From positions 1,142,177-1,206,176 of the forward strand of contig NZ_LJYW01000001.1 of assembly GCF_001305515.1 (NCBI RefSeq): a stretch of DNA of 64,000 bases, written 5' to 3'. A program made the translations under genes and the position numbers. Of this stretch, positions 60,568 to 64,000 are shown one piece after another. Origin of the DNA: Prosthecodimorpha hirschii (GTDB taxonomy: Bacteria; Pseudomonadota; Alphaproteobacteria; Rhizobiales; Ancalomicrobiaceae). The notes beneath the pieces are model-generated. The model did no database searches. It saw only the letters and a program-made list of their open reading frames with translations, and was not told the DNA's origin. Within the stretch, counting starts at the first letter, position 1. Every line of letters starts with the position of its first letter.

Positions 60568-63141
60568 TCACTTCGCCAGCGCGTCCTTCACGGCCGTCGC
60601 CAGTTGCTTCAGCGAGAAGGGCTTGGGCAGGAAGTGGAAGCTCTCGCCCTCCGGCAGGTTCTTGGCGAAGGCATCCTCGGCATAGCCGGACACGAAGATG
60701 ATCTTGAGCTCCGGCCGCTGCTTGCGCAACTCGCGCAGCAGCGAGGGGCCGTCCAGTTCCGGCATGACCACGTCGGAGACGACGAGGTCGATGCGCCCGC
60801 CGGTCTCCTCCATCACCGCCAGGGCCTCGGTCCCCGAACCCGCCTCGTGCACCGTGTAGCCGCGCGAGCGCAGCGCGCGCGACGCGAAGGCGCGCACGGC
60901 CTCCTCGTCCTCGACCAGCAGGATGGTGGCCGAGCCGGTCAGGTCGGTGCTCTGCTGCTGCTGGCCCTCCGGACCGACCTTGTCGGCCTCGCGCTCGACC
61001 TCGGTCTCGACATGACGCGGCAGCAGGATGTGGAAGGTCGTGCCCTTGCCGATCTCGCTCGAGCAATAGACGAAGCCGCCGGTCTGCTTGACGATGCCGT
61101 AGACGGTCGACAGGCCGAGCCCGGTGCCCTGCCCGACCGCCTTGGTGGTGAAGAAGGGCTCGAAGATCTTCTCCATGATGTCCGGCGGGATGCCGGTGCC
61201 GGTGTCGGTCACCTCGATCGAGACATAGTCGGCGGCCGGCATGCCCGGCGTCTTGTAGGCGAGCTTGTCGTCGGCCGAGACGTTGCGGGTGACGATGGTC
61301 AGCCGGCCGCCATTCGGCATGGCGTCGCGCGCATTGACCGCCAGATTGACGATGACCTGTTCGAGCTGGCTGGTATCGGCCTTGACCGGCCAGAGATCGC
61401 GGCCGTGCACGACGCTGAGCTCGACCTTCTCGCCGAGCAGGCGGGCGAGCAGCATGTGCAGGTCGGCGAGCGTGTCGCCGAGGCGGATCACCTCCGGGCG
61501 CAGCGTCTGACGGCGCGAGAAGGCGAGCAGCTGCCGGACCAGCGCGGCCGCGCGGTTGGCATTCTGCTTGATGTTCATGATGTCCTGGAAGGACGGATCG
61601 GTCGGCCGGTGCGAAGCGAGCAGCAGGTCGGAGAAGCCGATGATCGCCGTCAGCACGTTGTTGAAGTCGTGCGCGATGCCGCCGGCGAGCTGGCCGATCG
61701 CCTGCATCTTCATCGACTGGGCGAATTGCTGTTCGAGTTCGCGCTGCTGGGTCGTCTCCAGCGCGTAGACGATCGCCGTCTCGCCCTCGCCGTCGCCCTC
61801 CTGCACGGCGGAGACGAAGAAGCGCACCGAGCGATGGCGCTTGTCCTCGCCACCGGCCAGTTCCGCCTCGATCGGCTGGATGTCGCCGCGCCCCTGGCCG
61901 GCCGCCTCCAGCGCCGCCGACAGGTCGGCGCGGCGGCTCTCGGCGACCTGCAGCACCAGCCGGCGCGCCTCGCCGCCCTCGCCCATTCGGATGTCGCCGA
62001 AGAGCTTCAGGAACGGCGCATTGGTGCGGCCGATGCGGCCTTCGCGGTCGACCGAGGCGATCGCGATCGGGGTCGAATTGAAGAAGCGGGCGAAGCGGAC
62101 CTCGGCGGCGCGCAGGGCTTCCGACACGTCCTCGCCGGGCGAGCGGTTCAGCACCAGCGTCCGGCTGTCGCCGAGCACCCCGGTGCCGGAGATCGGCACC
62201 TTGTGCATCAGCCGCACCGGCAGGCTCTGGCCGTTGCGCTTGACGAGGTCGAGATCGATGATCCGCGTCTTGTTGGCGTCGGCCGGCCCGTTCAGGTCGG
62301 TGATCAGCGCCGCGCCCTGGCCCTGGACGATGTCCTTGAGGCCGATGCCGCCGGGCTCGAACTTGGCCAGGTCGTAGCCGAGCCAGTCGGCGAGCGTCGC
62401 GTTCAGATAGGTGATCCGGCCGCGCGGATCGGCCGAGAAGAAGCCGGCCGGCGCGTGATCCAGGAAGGTCACGACCTGTTGCAGTTCCTGGAAGCTGGTC
62501 TCCTGCTCGTCGCGGTCGCGCGTGATGTCGGCCACCTGCCAGACGGTCAGGGCGGCCGGCGACGCCCCGTTCCGGCCGGCCGGCAGGTCGAGCGGACGGA
62601 CCCGGACGCGGAACCAGCGCGGGCCGCCCTCGGACCGGCCGAGCGGCGACAGGGTGCGGATCTCCTCGCGCGCCGCGCGCCGGTCGCGGGCGGCGGTGGC
62701 CAGCCGGAACATCGGCTCGGCCGCATCCGGATCGCCCGCGAAGCTGCGCTCCACGGTGCGGATGTCGGTCGCCGCCTCGGCGCGGATCAGCTCGGCATAG
62801 GCGCGATTGGCATAGACGATCCGACCCTCGCGGTCGGTGACGACGACGCCCTCCCCGGTCGTGTCCAGGAAGGCCTTGGAGAGCGGATGCCCGTCGCGGC
62901 GCGCGCCGAAGCGGACGAGCCCGATCGCCCCGGCAAACAGGGCGAAGACGCCGATGACGGCGAGCAGACCGAGCAGGATCTGCACCCAGATCGCCGCATC
63001 CTCGCGCCGCATCAGGGCGAGCACCACCGCCGCCCCGACGAGCCCGAGGGCAAGGGCGAGCAGGAGCCCGATGCTGCCGGTCTTTTCGGCCCTGTCGACC
63101 ACAGGTTCGCTTCCCGTATTCCCCGCGTCCGTTTCGACCAT
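60568..63141 (-). CDS. cckA: Cell-cycle hybrid histidine kinase CckA
   Basis: An 857-residue hybrid kinase that phosphorylates ChpT and then CtrA, the cell-cycle regulator of Alphaproteobacteria. Two N-terminal transmembrane helices (about 22-45 and 51-75) are followed by tandem PAS domains (about 90-460). The phosphoacceptor domain is [15 protein letters not shown] (His about 491), then N box [12 protein letters not shown] and G boxes DTGTGIPP and [11 protein letters not shown]. The C-terminal receiver has Asp about 790 in [12 protein letters not shown]. The domain order matches CckA. A 1- to 15-nt low-complexity region upstream makes the promoter hard to see. Confidence 0.95.
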   Translation of the reverse strand: MVETDAGNTGSEPVVDRAEKTGSIGLLLALALGLVGAAVVLALMRREDAAIWVQILLGLLAVIGVFALFAGAIGLVRFGARRDGHPLSKAFLDTTGEGVVVTDREGRIVYANRAYAELIRAEAATDIRTVERSFAGDPDAAEPMFRLATAARDRRAAREEIRTLSPLGRSEGGPRWFRVRVRPLDLPAGRNGASPAALTVWQVADITRDRDEQETSFQELQQVVTFLDHAPAGFFSADPRGRITYLNATLADWLGYDLAKFEPGGIGLKDIVQGQGAALITDLNGPADANKTRIIDLDLVKRNGQSLPVRLMHKVPISGTGVLGDSRTLVLNRSPGEDVSEALRAAEVRFARFFNSTPIAIASVDREGRIGRTNAPFLKLFGDIRMGEGGEARRLVLQVAESRRADLSAALEAAGQGRGDIQPIEAELAGGEDKRHRSVRFFVSAVQEGDGEGETAIVYALETTQQRELEQQFAQSMKMQAIGQLAGGIAHDFNNVLTAIIGFSDLLLASHRPTDPSFQDIMNIKQNANRAAALVRQLLAFSRRQTLRPEVIRLGDTLADLHMLLARLLGEKVELSVVHGRDLWPVKADTSQLEQVIVNLAVNARDAMPNGGRLTIVTRNVSADDKLAYKTPGMPAADYVSIEVTDTGTGIPPDIMEKIFEPFFTTKAVGQGTGLGLSTVYGIVKQTGGFVYCSSEIGKGTTFHILLPRHVETEVEREADKVGPEGQQQQSTDLTGSATILLVEDEEAVRAFASRALRSRGYTVHEAGSGTEALAVMEETGGRIDLVVSDVVMPELDGPSLLRELRKQRPELKIIFVSGYAEDAFAKNLPEGESFHFLPKPFSLKQLATAVKDALAK

Positions 63142-63380
63142 GCTGCGATTCCCGATATCCTGCTGACATTACCGCAGTCTGCGCCGCGCGGCGCGCCTTT
63201 TTCCCCGGCCGCCCTGCGGCGTCGGTATCCGGTTGCGCCCCAGCGCAGCCACACGGCCGGCGATGCCCGCCACGCCGGTCCCGCCCGCCCCGCCGGCTCC
63301 GCGGGTCCCGCCGGTCCGACGCCCGATCGTCGCCCCACCAGCGCGCGTTCCGCGTTCCATGCCGGATCCGATCCACCGCC

Positions 63381-63558
63381 CCCCCGAAACCGCAATCCCG
63401 GACAAGGCCCGAAGGGCCGCCGATCCGGGACCCACTCGCCTTCAAGCCACGTCAAGATCCCTTGCGAAAACATGCCCTTGCGACCCGCCGCACGCAGAGT
63501 GGGCCCCGGCTCTCCGCTAGCGCTCCGGCCGGGGATGCGGGCCGCGGGATCGAATCCA
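63381..63558. repeat. Dispersed repeat related to the nif-cluster repeats, copy C
   Basis: About 178 bp, repeated at 63822 with an offset of 441 bp. Its core (GGACAAGGCCCG, AGGGCCGCCGATCCGGG, GGCTCTCCGCTAGCGCTCC) is also in the 264-bp elements at 24341 and 24971. It includes hairpins GGCCC/GGGCC and CCCCGGC/GCCGGGG. Confidence 0.85.
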
Positions 63559-63821
63559 GACGACGCCCGGCCGTTCTGCCCCTCACGCCCGTCACGCCGG
63601 ACCCGCCCGTCACGCCATCCCGCCATCCTACTCGTCCCGCCATCCCGCCCGTCGCGCCCATCACGCCGGATCCGCCCGTTACGCCGGATCCGCCGCAGCA
63701 TCGACATCTCGGCCGCTGCGCGCAGCGCGTTTGATCTCCTGCTCCATCCCCGGTCTCCCGGCTTCCCGGTGCCCCAGTTTCCCGTTCCCCGGTCTCCCGT
63801 TCCCCCGTTCCCCATCCCCCG

Positions 63822-64000
63822 CCCCCGAAACCGCAATCCCGGACAAGGCCCGAAGGGCCGCCGATCCGGGACCCACTCGCCTTCAAGCCACGTCAAGATC
63901 CCTTGCGAAAACATACCCTTGCGACCCGTCACCCGCAGAGTGGGCCCCGGCTCTCCGCTGGCGCTCCGGCCGGGGATGCGAACCGCGGGATCGAATGCAG
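63822..64000. repeat. Dispersed repeat related to the nif-cluster repeats, copy D
   Basis: Second copy of 63381-63558, running to the window edge with a few substitutions. It may continue outside the window. Confidence 0.85.

Larger units (their letters stand above)
63142..64000. other. Non-coding terminal region with repeats
   Basis: 859 nt after the cckA start to the window edge. It holds two copies of a dispersed repeat, separated by low-complexity C-rich DNA (short imperfect tandem words such as CCCGTCACGCCGGA and CCGGTCTCCCG at 63590-63820). The cckA promoter must lie at the left end. No gene is supported. Confidence 0.7.

Noticed and set aside
59564..63445. A 1293-codon minus-strand frame across the hydrolase and cckA
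   Set aside because: It is the +1 shadow of cckA and antisense of the hydrolase; the protein is Arg/Gly-rich nonsense.

Overview
The window is a GC-rich, gene-dense chromosomal segment of an alphaproteobacterium, most likely a free-living diazotroph of the Hyphomicrobiales (Rhizobiales). The evidence is a CckA-type hybrid kinase, an ArsR-methyltransferase fusion ahead of metF/metH, TakP-type TRAP genes, DUF2336 and DUF1289 proteins, and a molybdenum nitrogenase cluster with sigma-54/NifA control sites. A family such as Pleomorphomonadaceae or Ancalomicrobiaceae is only a guess. No rRNA, tRNA, CRISPR array or intact insertion sequence was seen.

Layout. 0-7.4 kb is transport and cofactor genes: the end of a TRAP large permease, a class II glutamine amidotransferase, a TRAP solute-binding protein, mobA, and an amino-acid ABC importer (two permeases and a binding protein, no ATPase in view). 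7.4-13.7 kb is signalling and repair: a GGDEF-EAL protein, an Lrp regulator, a Fe-S uracil-DNA-glycosylase-like protein and a membrane histidine kinase. 13.7-15.7 kb holds divergent cobT and cobS. 15.8-18 kb is an AT-richer patch with a sulfotransferase-like gene and an XRE regulator. 18.2-23.4 kb holds a DUF1289 protein, a membrane aspartic protease, dusA, a frameshifted pyocin-activator-like (prtN) remnant, a UbiE-like methyltransferase and purU.

23.5-34.6 kb is the nitrogenase cluster, all on the minus strand. In transcription order it is nifH-nifD-nifK, a Phd/PIN toxin-antitoxin pair, nifE-nifN-nifX-DUF269, a 1.2 kb block of nested repeats, a CCE_0567-type small protein, and fdxB. nifH has a NifA upstream activator and a -24/-12 promoter. 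nifE has its own, better-matching -24/-12 promoter just after the toxin gene. HDK encode dinitrogenase and its reductase. EN and X build and carry the FeMo-cofactor precursor. fdxB supplies electrons. nifA, nifB, nifU/S and nifV are not in the window.

34.7-50.4 kb is housekeeping: pcm-like, ndk, a GST, metH, a PemK-like toxin-antitoxin pair inserted in opposite orientation, metF, the ArsR-methyltransferase regulator with a perfect palindromic operator, two envelope or repeat proteins, a HipA kinase with an XRE partner, and ettA. 50.7-63.1 kb holds two lipoproteins (one a patatin phospholipase), a DUF2336 protein, a B3/4-domain protein, a TetR-GST pair, a dual-specificity phosphatase, a cytochrome P450 divergent from a secreted hydrolase, and cckA. 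The last 0.86 kb is non-coding repeat DNA.

Two themes stand out. Repeats: a 58-bp tandem array framed by a 264-bp duplication inside the nif cluster, with relatives at 63.4 and 63.8 kb; an 18-bp tandem hairpin array at 10.4 kb; and a dispersed stem-loop at 44.5 and 55.2 kb. Toxin-antitoxin-like modules: three within about 19 kb, two of them splitting clusters that are usually contiguous (nif and met).
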